This document shows, in pieces, positions 21,015-28,247 of a DNA stretch of 29,659 bases. The position numbers were made by a program, and so were the translations under genes. Source of the stretch: a virus. Numbering within the stretch: position 1 is the first letter of the stretch; every line of letters begins with the position of its first letter. The stretch is from IMG/VR virus record IMGVR_UViG_3300009164_002986, positions 1 to 29,659 of that record. One strand, given 5' to 3'. The notes below the pieces were generated by a model. The model saw only the letters and a program-made list of their open reading frames with translations, searched no databases and had not been told where the DNA came from.

Positions 21015-21503
21015 ATGATAAACATTGGATTTTTTGGAACATTTTTAGGCAGCAAACAGAATTACGGTACCGTACAAACATTTGCTGATATTATTAGGAT
21101 TCATTACGGAGCAACTGTTGTTGCGCAACCTGCTGGTGGTAAAGTTCAAGAAGAAGAAATTTTAGCATCAATTAAGGCTTGCTCCAAATTGGATTTAGCA
21201 ATCGTATGTCATATAGATAAAATACGTGCTGTCAATGTAACCGCTTATGATACCGCTGTCAAAGCCATTGATCAATATTTGTTGAGTCATAATATCAAAT
21301 GCGTTCATTTAATATTTGAAAGAGATGTACCTGAAGAATGGAGTTTCACTTCAGGCCCAGTCAATTTTGAAATACCTAGATTCCAAGTGCCAAGTAAGTA
21401 TCGAACACATACTACTCCAGAGGAAAGCGATAACTGTATTGGATTAGCTGGCAATCTACTTGCTGGTGATATATTGATTAAACTAATAGATAGTACACTA
21501 TGA
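21015..21503 (+). CDS. Unrecognised 162-aa alpha/beta protein
   Basis: The product opens MINIGFFGTFLGSKQNYGTV and later has KLDLAIVCHIDKIRAVNVTA and KCVHLIFERDVPEEWSF, an alternating alpha/beta pattern resembling a Rossmann-like or SGNH-like core but without a convincing catalytic set. The region after the terminator has no Shine-Dalgarno, so its expression is unclear (read-through or a weak promoter). Coupled to the next gene by ATGA. Confidence 0.6.
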   Translation: MINIGFFGTFLGSKQNYGTVQTFADIIRIHYGATVVAQPAGGKVQEEEILASIKACSKLDLAIVCHIDKIRAVNVTAYDTAVKAIDQYLLSHNIKCVHLIFERDVPEEWSFTSGPVNFEIPRFQVPSKYRTHTTPEESDNCIGLAGNLLAGDILIKLIDSTL

Positions 21504-21787
21504 AATTTATCAATACCACGTTAGAATGGATTAAACAAGATTGGCAGTCAAATCCGTGGAGGCTAGCTGCCGAAACTTACAATGCGTTTACAGCATTGGC
21601 CACTGCTATTATTTTTGCTTCCATGGCTCCACATGTTCCTTATGAAATAACTTATCCTTTATGGTTAAGCGGAACATTCCTTATGATATTCTGTGGGATC
21701 AGTCGTGGCAGTGTTGGTATGGTAACCATGAGCGTCATTATGACAATTATTGATACTGTTGGCTACGCTAGATTATTGATGTCTTAA
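21500..21787 (+). CDS. Small membrane protein (about three spans)
   Basis: The product is 95 aa. NPWRLAAETYNAFTALATAI begins the first hydrophobic run; further spans are PLWLSGTFLMIFCGISR and VGMVTMSVIMTIIDTVGY. It belongs to a type of small phage inner-membrane protein I associate with T4-like environmental phages. Its 3' end overlaps the convergent radical-SAM gene by 15 nt with no terminator between them. Confidence 0.7.
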   Translation: MKFINTTLEWIKQDWQSNPWRLAAETYNAFTALATAIIFASMAPHVPYEITYPLWLSGTFLMIFCGISRGSVGMVTMSVIMTIIDTVGYARLLMS

Positions 21788-23074
21788 ACTTTGATAGAAT
21801 AACACTAGTTCTGGAAATACTTCCATAAAGTTTGTCTTTCGTTTTGCATCCAATGCTTCAACTCCTTTGACAAACTTTGTTTTAACTTCAGTATAATCAA
21901 AAGTTTGATTTAGAAGATTTAAACAATTATCTATACTTGCTGTCCAAGCTGGTGATGGCAATATAGTCTTGCTGTCACCTAAAGCTATTTGGATCTTTTC
22001 TCTAAACTCGTCGTGCATAGTCAAGTTTAAAAAGTTCCACACTAACGGATTCGAAACATAAGTTAATTTCATTCCAGCTCTTTTGGAGATGTTGTTGTCA
22101 ACATACCATTGGGATAATTCATTTAGTGTAAATGTATTAAACAAAGTAAAGCTAGTCTGTATGGTCATTTCAATTCCAGCATCGTGGAAGCGATCAAAAT
22201 TTTCTAACCATTTACTTTCGTGATATCCATATCTAAAGTATTCACCTCGACGACCAAAGTGATCATGGCTCATGGTAATCTTACAGTTCTTACCCCACGG
22301 TCCCAAGTAGTCCTCTACAATATCTACACCCTTGTAGGTTCTGATACTGCCGTTAGTATGGAACCATAAGTTGATCTGCTTATTGAGTCCTCGCTTTATT
22401 AACTCATCAATCAACTCAAACGTTTCTTCTTGCATTAACGGCTCGCCACCATTAAAATGTATTTGGTCTATCTCATTGCAGTTGTCCAAAACGTATTTCA
22501 TTTTGGAACTGTTGTCAACTACTGCACTAGTCTTATAATTGTCGTAGTGAGATAATGCTCCCTTGTCTAACCAAATTGGAAATACTTCTTTGTAGTTGTC
22601 TGCCACTGCACTACTAATGTCTGGCTGGCAATGTAAACAGGCTAAGTTACATTTGTTGGTCCATATCAAATCAACAAATTTAAGATTGTGTTTGTGTAGT
22701 TGCCCATCACTGTCAGTATGAGCTAAACTATCTTCAATAACATTCTTACCTTGCTGATTGCTTAACCATCTTGGGTTGCCAATTGCCGGCCCTCCGCGTT
22801 CAGTTTCCCAGCAGCTTTCACAACTATTAGGTCGCTGCTTGTCCATAAACTCTTTACGTATACCTTTAGCAACATCATTGTTCATAATGTTAATTACAGT
22901 ATCAGTCTTAATGTTACCCAATATTTGATTACTGGCACAACAGAACTTGACGTTGCCGTCACTGCTGGTCCAAACTGTATTCCAAGGAGCACAGCAGAAG
23001 CTTTCCCCGTACTCTTTGATTACAGGATGCTCTTTCATTTCTTCAAATTTTATTGAGTTATTAATTTGTACCAT
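21773..23074 (-). CDS. Radical SAM protein with Cys-rich auxiliary domain (1)
   Basis: Radical SAM enzymes use a 4Fe-4S cluster to cleave SAM and start radical chemistry. The product is 433 aa. The cluster motif CxxxCxxC is CNLACLHC (Cys142, 146, 149), with GGEPL at 209-213 for SAM binding and HTNG about 20 residues later. Before it, Cys27/28 (CCAPW), Cys45/46 (FCCA) and Cys85/88 (SCESCW) form an N-terminal twitch/SPASM-like set that may bind a further cluster. The substrate is unknown. It overlaps its upstream partner by 25 nt and is the last gene of the operon. Confidence 0.88.
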   Translation of the reverse strand: MVQINNSIKFEEMKEHPVIKEYGESFCCAPWNTVWTSSDGNVKFCCASNQILGNIKTDTVINIMNNDVAKGIRKEFMDKQRPNSCESCWETERGGPAIGNPRWLSNQQGKNVIEDSLAHTDSDGQLHKHNLKFVDLIWTNKCNLACLHCQPDISSAVADNYKEVFPIWLDKGALSHYDNYKTSAVVDNSSKMKYVLDNCNEIDQIHFNGGEPLMQEETFELIDELIKRGLNKQINLWFHTNGSIRTYKGVDIVEDYLGPWGKNCKITMSHDHFGRRGEYFRYGYHESKWLENFDRFHDAGIEMTIQTSFTLFNTFTLNELSQWYVDNNISKRAGMKLTYVSNPLVWNFLNLTMHDEFREKIQIALGDSKTILPSPAWTASIDNCLNLLNQTFDYTEVKTKFVKGVEALDAKRKTNFMEVFPELVLFYQSLRHQ

Positions 23075-24246
23075 GTGGGTTCTAGTTTTTCAAATATTGT
23101 AAAATTCTTATAGATAGTCAATGCTTTGGCATCTCGTCTGTCCATATACTGTTTAGTCGTTTCAAGTAGTGGTCTTGGTTTATTATCATTTAAATATTTG
23201 ATAACAAACTGCATCCTAGGATCATCTAGGTATAGATCACGTAAGTAATCCTTTGCTTGTTCGTTTAGATTGTCTACTGCCAGTTCTGCTGGCCAATGAA
23301 CAAATTGATAATGCCATTGTATTCTGTGGTCTTCTAAAAAGTCTACCATTGGTGTTAGTTTATGTACATTAAGAACACTGATAGTAATTCCAACTTTGTG
23401 ATAAAACGGATCTCCGTTAGTCATCCCTAGTTTAGCCATCTCTTTGTATTGTAACATATTTTTCACCCACAAATTCCAGTTACCCCTAGTCCTAATATAT
23501 TCACTCAATTCTTCTGTAGCGTCCTGACTCACATCAAACTGAATTGATTTAAAACTACGTAACATTGTTATTTGTTCAGGCTTTAAGTTTACTGTGCCAT
23601 TAGTATTAATACCCAAATTGATATTTTGAGCATAGCCATTTGTTACCACATGCTCCATTAGTCTCCAAAAGTATTCATTAACTAGTGGTTCTCCCCCACT
23701 TATCTGTAGCTTAACAATGTTTGCAGTTAATTCTAATAGTTTATCAAACACTCCTGGTCGTGTATACCATTCTAAATCCCCGTAACGTTTATTCTTTATG
23801 GGAGTAGCGTAAAAAACTTTTCGATCACTAATATATTGCACTTCAAATTCTTTTTCTAATAAACTACTGCTTTCTTCACTACAAGTTCTACAAGCTAGAT
23901 TACATAAGTTGCCAAACTTGATGTGCATACTACGTATCATTGGAGTTTTATAATACAATAGTGTAGTCTCTGGAGCAAATCGATCAAACATATTTTCACG
24001 CATACTTTTTGTGCCTGAACGTTCGTGATTGATACACTGACCACAATCGGATTCGATCATGTCTCTGTGAGTTCTAAAGTGATCTCTAATGCCTTTTAAG
24101 TCTGGATGAGTATCCCATTTATCAAGGTCTTCTGCTGATTGGATTATGTAATTGCTGTCTTTACGATACATGGCACAGCAAGGTCCCACAGTGCCTTTGG
24201 GCTCAATATATAAATGTGTAAATGGGAATAAACAATCTTTGGTCAT
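23050..24246 (-). CDS. Radical SAM protein with Cys-rich auxiliary domain (2)
   Basis: The start at 24246 overlaps the carbamoyltransferase stop as ATGA (a TTG two codons earlier is unlikely). The product is 398 aa. The core motif is CNLACRTC (Cys115, 119, 122), SGGEPLVNE follows at 183-191, and NTNGT later. N-terminal Cys5, 23/24, 68 and 71 (CGQC) repeat the auxiliary pattern of the downstream paralogue. Two divergent radical-SAM enzymes in tandem suggest sequential steps on one substrate. Coding is noticeably AT-rich compared with the genes upstream in the operon. Confidence 0.88.
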   Translation of the reverse strand: MTKDCLFPFTHLYIEPKGTVGPCCAMYRKDSNYIIQSAEDLDKWDTHPDLKGIRDHFRTHRDMIESDCGQCINHERSGTKSMRENMFDRFAPETTLLYYKTPMIRSMHIKFGNLCNLACRTCSEESSSLLEKEFEVQYISDRKVFYATPIKNKRYGDLEWYTRPGVFDKLLELTANIVKLQISGGEPLVNEYFWRLMEHVVTNGYAQNINLGINTNGTVNLKPEQITMLRSFKSIQFDVSQDATEELSEYIRTRGNWNLWVKNMLQYKEMAKLGMTNGDPFYHKVGITISVLNVHKLTPMVDFLEDHRIQWHYQFVHWPAELAVDNLNEQAKDYLRDLYLDDPRMQFVIKYLNDNKPRPLLETTKQYMDRRDAKALTIYKNFTIFEKLEPTWYKLITQ

Positions 24247-25721
24247 GAACAAACTTTAACTCCATATAATTTTTCAAAGCGGTCAGCATCAGCTCTGTTA
24301 TTGACCATAGGCTCGCCTCTAATATTGAGACTGGTGTTTAACAACATTGGACATCCAGTTATTGCGTACCACTGTTCAAGTAGCTGTCGTATTCCTGATC
24401 CATCTTTTGGTACTGTTTGTACACGACTAGTCCCGTCCCTATGAACGATAGCAGGAAATAGCTCAGGCACCCTACAACGAGCGACTGACTGCATATACCT
24501 GCTAGTGTGCCAAGCCCTAGGCATGTCAAAGTAAGTATCAGCCAGCTCTTCCAAAATAACAGGCGCAAATGGTCTGAAATGTTGTCTACGTTTAATGTCA
24601 TTTACTTTCTCCTTAATTTCTGTACCCCTTGGGTCAGCCAAGAGTGAACGATTACCCAAGGCTCGCGGCCCGTATTCTGCTGGTCCGGAAGCCACTCCCA
24701 CAATAGACTTATCAAGTAGCTGTACCATAATGTCATCAACAGGATAAGAGCCAGGTATAATATGACCGAGGCTAGCACTATGCCAGTTAACTCTACGCCC
24801 ATAACCCAAACAGGAAGCACCAAGGCTACTACCAGCATCACCAGGGTTAGGCATAATCCAAATATTTTCATAGTATTCTCCTAATAGTCTATTAGCCAGA
24901 CAATTGAGGGCTACCCCTCCGCCATAACACAAGTTTTTGCTAGGGCTTAGGGTCTGGGCTCGTTTCATGATAGCCCCTATGTACTGCTCGGCTATGCTTT
25001 GGGTAGTGGCTGCTATGTCAAAATCATCAGCCCCATGTAGGTAATTGGGGTTGACCCCTGTGTGCATGTTCTGTTTAAACGTTGTGTGTTCAATGCTGGC
25101 CACTAGGTCATTGTTCATAACAGGCTCTAGTTTGGTATTGCCATACGCAGCCATGCCCATGAGTATGTATTCCTCATCTAAAGGACGTAGTCCCACACGC
25201 TGTGTCATAGCTGTATAAAATAATCCCACGCTGTCGGGGTATGTCTGACTCCATAGCCTTTTATAACGAGCAAAACCGTTGGCATCGTAATGAGCCTCCC
25301 ATATGGTGGCTGTATCAAACTCTCCTATGGCGTCTATGACTACAACTGTGGCTTCTTCGTAGGGTGAGGTTTGAAACTGTGCCGCGGCATGGCTGAGGTG
25401 GTGCCCGTGAGTATACAGTTTGCGGCGATCTAATATATCCCACTGACTTTGACCTAACAAGTTTTGTGGTCGGGTTGATGGTCTTGCTTGGCCGGTACGT
25501 AAGGCTCTTAGCCAACGTAGCCAAGGACGTTCATAGTAGTGTAACTGATACACTCCATCAGTATGTGCTAGAGCATCCTCTATCAAATAAGGGCTTAGGC
25601 TTTTGTCATGTTTGATGCCACTGTAACGTTCACTGTGAGCAGCAAAGGCAATATCACCTTTATCTGTAATCACAGCCATAGCGGCATCATGGAATCCTGC
25701 GCTAATTCCTATGTAGTTCAT
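24243..25721 (-). CDS. Carbamoyltransferase (NodU/TobZ family)
   Basis: The family transfers a carbamoyl group from carbamoyl phosphate to a hydroxyl via carbamoyl-AMP. The product is 492 aa, short but complete: MNYIGISAGFHDAAMAVITD, the metal-binding HHLSHAA (107-113), IDAIGEFDTAT (129-139), CYGGGVALNCLANR (265-278), and the C-terminal YrdC-like domain with GPRALGNRSLLADPR (351-365) and LLNTSLNIRGEPMV near the end. It is coupled both sides by ATGA. The acceptor may be a sugar, nucleoside or polyketide-like moiety; in this operon it is presumably shared with the radical-SAM and SGNH proteins. Two same-strand ORFs are nested within it (24359-24871). Confidence 0.92.
   Translation of the reverse strand: MNYIGISAGFHDAAMAVITDKGDIAFAAHSERYSGIKHDKSLSPYLIEDALAHTDGVYQLHYYERPWLRWLRALRTGQARPSTRPQNLLGQSQWDILDRRKLYTHGHHLSHAAAQFQTSPYEEATVVVIDAIGEFDTATIWEAHYDANGFARYKRLWSQTYPDSVGLFYTAMTQRVGLRPLDEEYILMGMAAYGNTKLEPVMNNDLVASIEHTTFKQNMHTGVNPNYLHGADDFDIAATTQSIAEQYIGAIMKRAQTLSPSKNLCYGGGVALNCLANRLLGEYYENIWIMPNPGDAGSSLGASCLGYGRRVNWHSASLGHIIPGSYPVDDIMVQLLDKSIVGVASGPAEYGPRALGNRSLLADPRGTEIKEKVNDIKRRQHFRPFAPVILEELADTYFDMPRAWHTSRYMQSVARCRVPELFPAIVHRDGTSRVQTVPKDGSGIRQLLEQWYAITGCPMLLNTSLNIRGEPMVNNRADADRFEKLYGVKVCS
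24359..24601 (-). CDS. Nested putative membrane protein (2 of 2)
   Basis: Within the carbamoyltransferase gene, in another frame of the same strand, lies an 80-codon ORF starting ATG at 24601, 7 nt after AAGGAG and directly after the stop of the preceding nested ORF (TAAATG). It has two hydrophobic spans (SWLILTLTCLGLGTLAGICS and SLVVGCLSYFLLSFIGTGLV) with an amphipathic tail. It may be a real overprinted small membrane protein (holin-like?) or a frame shadow; the Shine-Dalgarno bases also encode Lys-Glu of the host frame. Confidence 0.3.
   Translation of the reverse strand: MTLNVDNISDHLRLLFWKSWLILTLTCLGLGTLAGICSQSLVVGCLSYFLLSFIGTGLVVYKQYQKMDQEYDSYLNSGTQ
24602..24871 (-). CDS. Nested putative membrane protein (1 of 2)
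   Basis: This 89-codon ORF lies in the same alternative frame. Its ATG (24871) follows AGGAG with a 6-nt gap. The product MKIFGLCLTLVMLVVALVLP continues hydrophobic for two more spans (GIVLASVILYLALILLMTLW, then SYLISLLWEWL) and ends in a basic tail (QKLRRK). The signal-like start, spans and charged tail look like a small inner-membrane protein. The chance of a hydrophobic shadow frame is considerable, so confidence is low. Confidence 0.35.
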   Translation of the reverse strand: MKIFGLCLTLVMLVVALVLPVWVMGVELTGIVLASVILYLALILLMTLWYSYLISLLWEWLPDQQNTGREPWVIVHSWLTQGVQKLRRK

Positions 25722-26626
25722 ATGACCTTGATGTATTCTCTAGCCCAGTTGGCTTGGGTAACAAGGCCTGGGTGGTGGTCATCTCTACCAACGTCCGTCA
25801 TAGGACACCACTGAGCTATTTTTAAACTGTCATCGTCATCTTTCATTTGTCTCAACACTTGACAAGTTTGATCGTTCCATGAGCCCAACACCACTTCTAT
25901 ACCACGTAGTTCTGCCACATATAAAATAGTTTGAACTACTTTTCTAAACGAATCCATATGTTCAACCCCTGATGTCCTAAAGTGCGCATCGTGTGCGTCC
26001 CTTATGTTTCTTGAATATGCATCTACGGCGGTGTATTTCTTCCAATTGTCATTTGCCAGCAACTGCCAATATATGCAGTCCGTTTGATTGTTCTCACGGC
26101 CAATACACACAGTCTTTCTATGATAGTCTGGAAACATGAACACAGCACGTTTCATCTGCACTAACCAGCTAGTGGCCATAAACATGAGCATACACTCTTC
26201 GGCACTAGTACCGCCAATGCCAAAGTTATTAGACACAGTACCCAAGACTTGATCTAATTGTTGAGACCACGTGGCATCATGGGGGACACCCTCACCCCAT
26301 GTCATACTGCACCCATAGTAACAATGATCCACTTGATCTAAAACTTCGTGCGTGTCCCTAAATCCCAAGCTGTTGACTTGATACTCAAAGTCAGGGTATT
26401 GCGGCCACAAGTCATTGAACTTGGCAACACGGGCACGTTCCCAATCATCACCGTGTGGACTTTTGTTGCCACTCAAACCCATGCCATGTGTTTGATATCG
26501 TAACTTTATCTCAAGGGTCAGTTGATCCCATGTGCGGGCGGCAAGTATGCCCTTGCCAGGGATGCCCACAGGGTAGTTGATTGTTCGCCAACTTTGTTCT
26601 ATATTGGGTGTAGTTTCAAATGCCAT
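25718..26626 (-). CDS. SGNH-hydrolase-like protein (1)
   Basis: The product is 302 aa. NSLGFRDTHE precedes the nucleophile block CYYGCSMTWGEGVP with Ser107. Next is VSNNFGIGGTSAEE (Asn134, the SGNH Gly/Asn block) and, near the C-terminus, RDDHHPG with Asp282 and His285 as the D-x-x-H pair. The order and spacing fit SGNH/GDSL esterases or acyltransferase-like proteins acting on carbohydrate. No signal peptide. It is a paralogue of the 26729 gene (shared FMATS, QMKRAVF.FPD, DAHFR segments). The start is preceded by a micro-gene ending TAAC-ATG. Confidence 0.75.
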   Translation of the reverse strand: MAFETTPNIEQSWRTINYPVGIPGKGILAARTWDQLTLEIKLRYQTHGMGLSGNKSPHGDDWERARVAKFNDLWPQYPDFEYQVNSLGFRDTHEVLDQVDHCYYGCSMTWGEGVPHDATWSQQLDQVLGTVSNNFGIGGTSAEECMLMFMATSWLVQMKRAVFMFPDYHRKTVCIGRENNQTDCIYWQLLANDNWKKYTAVDAYSRNIRDAHDAHFRTSGVEHMDSFRKVVQTILYVAELRGIEVVLGSWNDQTCQVLRQMKDDDDSLKIAQWCPMTDVGRDDHHPGLVTQANWAREYIKVI

Positions 26627-26627
26627 G

Positions 26628-26729
26628 TTAATATATAAAAGGATCTCTCTTTTTTAACTCTTTGAGCCTACGTCTATGTGCCCGTTCACGCTGCCAAGTG
26701 ATGTACAGTTCTCTAATCCAAGCAAACAT
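26628..26729 (-). CDS. Basic microprotein (33 aa), paralogue of 27621 gene
   Basis: The ORF encodes MFAWIRELYITWQRERAHRR followed by RLKELKKRDPFIY. It sits exactly between the two SGNH genes: its ATG overlaps the upstream stop as TAATG and its stop is followed by C-ATG of the next gene. The basic, Trp-rich helix and -DPFIY end match the 31-aa ORF upstream of the other SGNH gene. Two matching copies in the same position argue that it is real and conserved. Confidence 0.65.
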   Translation of the reverse strand: MFAWIRELYITWQRERAHRRRLKELKKRDPFIY

Positions 26730-27619
26730 TATAGCACATCCCTTATGCTTTCAGCAATGGCCTTGTGAGTTTGCACCCCAAAGTGCAGGTCATCACGTGC
26801 TATGTCTATGAGAGGACTGACCCAAGAGGGCAAGCGCCAAGTAGTCCCAGGGTAACGATTAAACACCATGAGTGCTTCATAACAGTGTTGAGTCCAAGAA
26901 GTCATCACAATGTCTATGCCTTTGAGAGCACCTATGTAGGCTATCAACTGTACTGTATTACGCATACGATCAAACATGTAATCGGCAGGCAGTCTAAAGT
27001 GTGCATCATAAACTGCATCAATACTCTGCCTATGATTCTTATACAAAGGATCTGTCATGTAGTGTTTGGTAAACATCAAGTTGTAGTAAAGTGTACGTCC
27101 CGTGTTATCGTCATCACTAAAGGGTGCTATGTGGCGGCTGATATCGGGAAAGTTGAACACAGCCCGCTTCATCTGTATACAGTTGCTGGTGGCCATGAAT
27201 AGCTGTAGAGTTTCATCTATGCTGTTGCCACAGATGCCAAAGTTGTTGCTGACTCCCCCAATCATGCTGTCCAGCTGCTCGCCATAGCGTCCAGCTACAG
27301 GCACTCCCATGGCATAGGTCTGACTGCATCCATAGTAGCAAGTGTCCACATGCAGCAAGGGTTCATGACTTCTAAATCCCACGCTGTTGTGTTGATAAGT
27401 GTGTTCTCCCCATTCACTCCACATGCGGGCAAACTGATCTACATTGGGTTCTTCAGCACGACTCACATTGGTTTGATTCATGTGGGGTTTGGCTTGAGGG
27501 TAACGAATGCCAACTTCTCTGCGTAGGTCTTCAATACTGCGTACATGAGCCATGCCAGTACTGGTGCTCAAGTGTACATCAAATAGTCTAAGTGGTAGTA
27601 GTGTCTCGGGATAAGTCAT
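26729..27619 (-). CDS. SGNH-hydrolase-like protein (2)
   Basis: The product is 296 aa, paralogous to the downstream gene. Blocks: NSVGFRSHEP, CYYGCSQTYAMGVP with Ser99, VSNNFGICGNSIDE (Asn126) and RDDLHFG (Asp276, His279). Conserved between the copies are also QMKRAVFNFPD and DAHFR, while the N-terminal 40 residues differ. A duplicated, diverged pair may recognise two related substrates or form a heterodimer. It begins one base after the 27621 micro-gene stop. Confidence 0.75.
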   Translation of the reverse strand: MTYPETLLPLRLFDVHLSTSTGMAHVRSIEDLRREVGIRYPQAKPHMNQTNVSRAEEPNVDQFARMWSEWGEHTYQHNSVGFRSHEPLLHVDTCYYGCSQTYAMGVPVAGRYGEQLDSMIGGVSNNFGICGNSIDETLQLFMATSNCIQMKRAVFNFPDISRHIAPFSDDDNTGRTLYYNLMFTKHYMTDPLYKNHRQSIDAVYDAHFRLPADYMFDRMRNTVQLIAYIGALKGIDIVMTSWTQHCYEALMVFNRYPGTTWRLPSWVSPLIDIARDDLHFGVQTHKAIAESIRDVL

Positions 27620-27620
27620 G

Positions 27621-27716
27621 TTAATAGTTGTAAGGGTTTTCCTTGCGCATCCGCCTCATGTGGCGCCTCCACTTGTATTCTCGTACAAGCCAACGATAAA
27701 AACGTATAATAAACAT
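27621..27716 (-). CDS. Basic microprotein (31 aa), first gene of the operon
   Basis: The ORF encodes MFIIRFYRWLVREYKWRRHM then RRMRKENPYNY. It aligns with the 26628 product: MF start, R/W-rich helix, R-R run, and a -(D/N)P(F/Y)xY end. ATTAAATA and ACTACT precede its ATG. It leads the carbamoyltransferase/radical-SAM operon. A small cationic amphipathic helix could bind membrane, RNA or the SGNH protein encoded next to it. Confidence 0.65.
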   Translation of the reverse strand: MFIIRFYRWLVREYKWRRHMRRMRKENPYNY

Positions 27717-27722
27717 AGTAGT

Positions 27723-27730
27723 TATTTAAT
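27723..27730 (-). promoter_or_regulatory. T4-late-like box ATTAAATA upstream of the modification operon
   Basis: The minus strand reads ATTAAATA then ACTACT and the ATG at 27716. The 6-nt gap predicts a near-leaderless transcript, suggesting late expression of the whole cluster. The stronger GGAGAGG lies too far upstream to serve this ATG. Confidence 0.4.
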
Positions 27731-27787
27731 CCTCTCCTGGGAACATGGCCTGATTTGTGCGCGAAGCGCCTGCGCGATGAATTTTTG

Positions 27788-27922
27788 TTAGAACTCCACA
27801 CGTATAATGGGCACAGGTCCTATGCGTATGTTATCCCGTACACCGTTAACTTCCACTGTGGTACACGCATTAAGCAAACATGTCAGCAACAATGAGATCA
27901 ATATCTTCACGAGTAACTTCAT
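27788..27922 (-). CDS. Predicted small lipoprotein overlapping 27870 gene
   Basis: The ORF encodes 44 aa: MKLLVKILISLLLTCLLNAC is a signal with lipobox LNAC (Cys20), followed by TTVEVNGVRDNIRIGPVPI and IRVEF. Its first 53 nt lie inside the 27870 ORF in another frame. This nested arrangement of a lipoprotein over a small membrane-type gene is reminiscent of Rz/Rz1 spanins, though the partners here are very short. It would be outer-membrane anchored. Confidence 0.6.
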   Translation of the reverse strand: MKLLVKILISLLLTCLLNACTTVEVNGVRDNIRIGPVPIIRVEF

Positions 27923-27992
27923 CAGCAATGCCCGCTAGTCCCATGCCAAAAAGGCATAATCCATAAATGACATTACCAATAAAATGACGCAT
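27870..27992 (-). CDS. Small hydrophobic protein (40 aa) overlapping a lipoprotein gene
   Basis: The ORF encodes MRHFIGNVIYGLCLFGMGLA then GIADEVTREDIDLIVADMFA. One short hydrophobic helix precedes an acidic tail. A sigma70 promoter (28016-28044) lies just upstream. It may be a small membrane protein paired with the overlapping lipoprotein. Function unknown. Confidence 0.5.
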   Translation of the reverse strand: MRHFIGNVIYGLCLFGMGLAGIADEVTREDIDLIVADMFA

Positions 27993-28015
27993 AGAGTAAA
28001 ATCCATATAGTTATG

Positions 28016-28044
28016 AGTATAGCATAGAAGATGATGTGTTGCAA
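28016..28044 (-). promoter_or_regulatory. Sigma70 promoter
   Basis: Minus strand: TTGCAA (28039-28044), 17 nt, TATACT (28016-28021). Transcription would begin near 28009, 17 nt before the ATG at 27992. It starts directly after the stop of the 28046 micro-gene. Confidence 0.55.
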
Positions 28045-28045
28045 G

Positions 28046-28147
28046 TTAATGTTCACCGTATGGCGTAGTCTTATGATCTTGCTCAGTGGGAGTGGGCAAT
28101 ACGGGATACCTATTGGGATTAGTAGTTTGTTCAGTAGTATTGGTCAT
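28046..28147 (-). CDS. Thr/Pro-rich micro-gene (33 aa)
   Basis: The ORF encodes MTNTTEQTTNPNRYPVLPTP then TEQDHKTTPYGEH. It is hydrophilic and disordered-looking, with no cysteine. It is reported because its ATG sits 4 nt after one copy of a duplicated 79-bp box unit, the other copy of which lies upstream of the 28248 gene. No clear ribosome site. Moderate to low confidence. Confidence 0.45.
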   Translation of the reverse strand: MTNTTEQTTNPNRYPVLPTPTEQDHKTTPYGEH

Positions 28148-28151
28148 AGTA

Positions 28152-28230
28152 GTGTATATAGCAATGGTCTAGCTGTGAGGTTTAGCCAATTGAGTGTGAG
28201 TTGTGCGTATACTGTAAAGAGCTAGCTGTG
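28152..28230. repeat. Duplicated 79-bp box unit, copy 1
   Basis: The unit has a 26-nt box A (28152-28177) and a 23-nt box B (28208-28230) exactly 30 nt apart; the second copy is at 28469-28547. Box A matches at 23 of 26 and box B at 22 of 23, while the 30-nt centre differs. Read on the minus strand both boxes begin CACAGCTAG. The unit lies 4 nt upstream of the 28046 gene start, so it is probably regulatory. Confidence 0.75.
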
Positions 28231-28247
28231 AGCTTCTACACATACAA

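Noticed and set aside
27755-27790. GCGCGAAGCGC hairpin as a terminator
   Set aside because: Short stem; on the minus strand no U-run follows, and on the plus strand the T-run is about 10 nt away with no gene to terminate.
27616-27801. 61-codon minus-strand frame over the operon leader
   Set aside because: It overlaps the 27621 micro-gene in another frame; the micro-gene is supported by a paralogue and junction geometry.
28031-28225. Plus-strand 64-codon frame over the repeat region
   Set aside because: Antisense to the 28046 micro-gene and repeat copy 1, no Shine-Dalgarno, low-complexity Ser-rich product.
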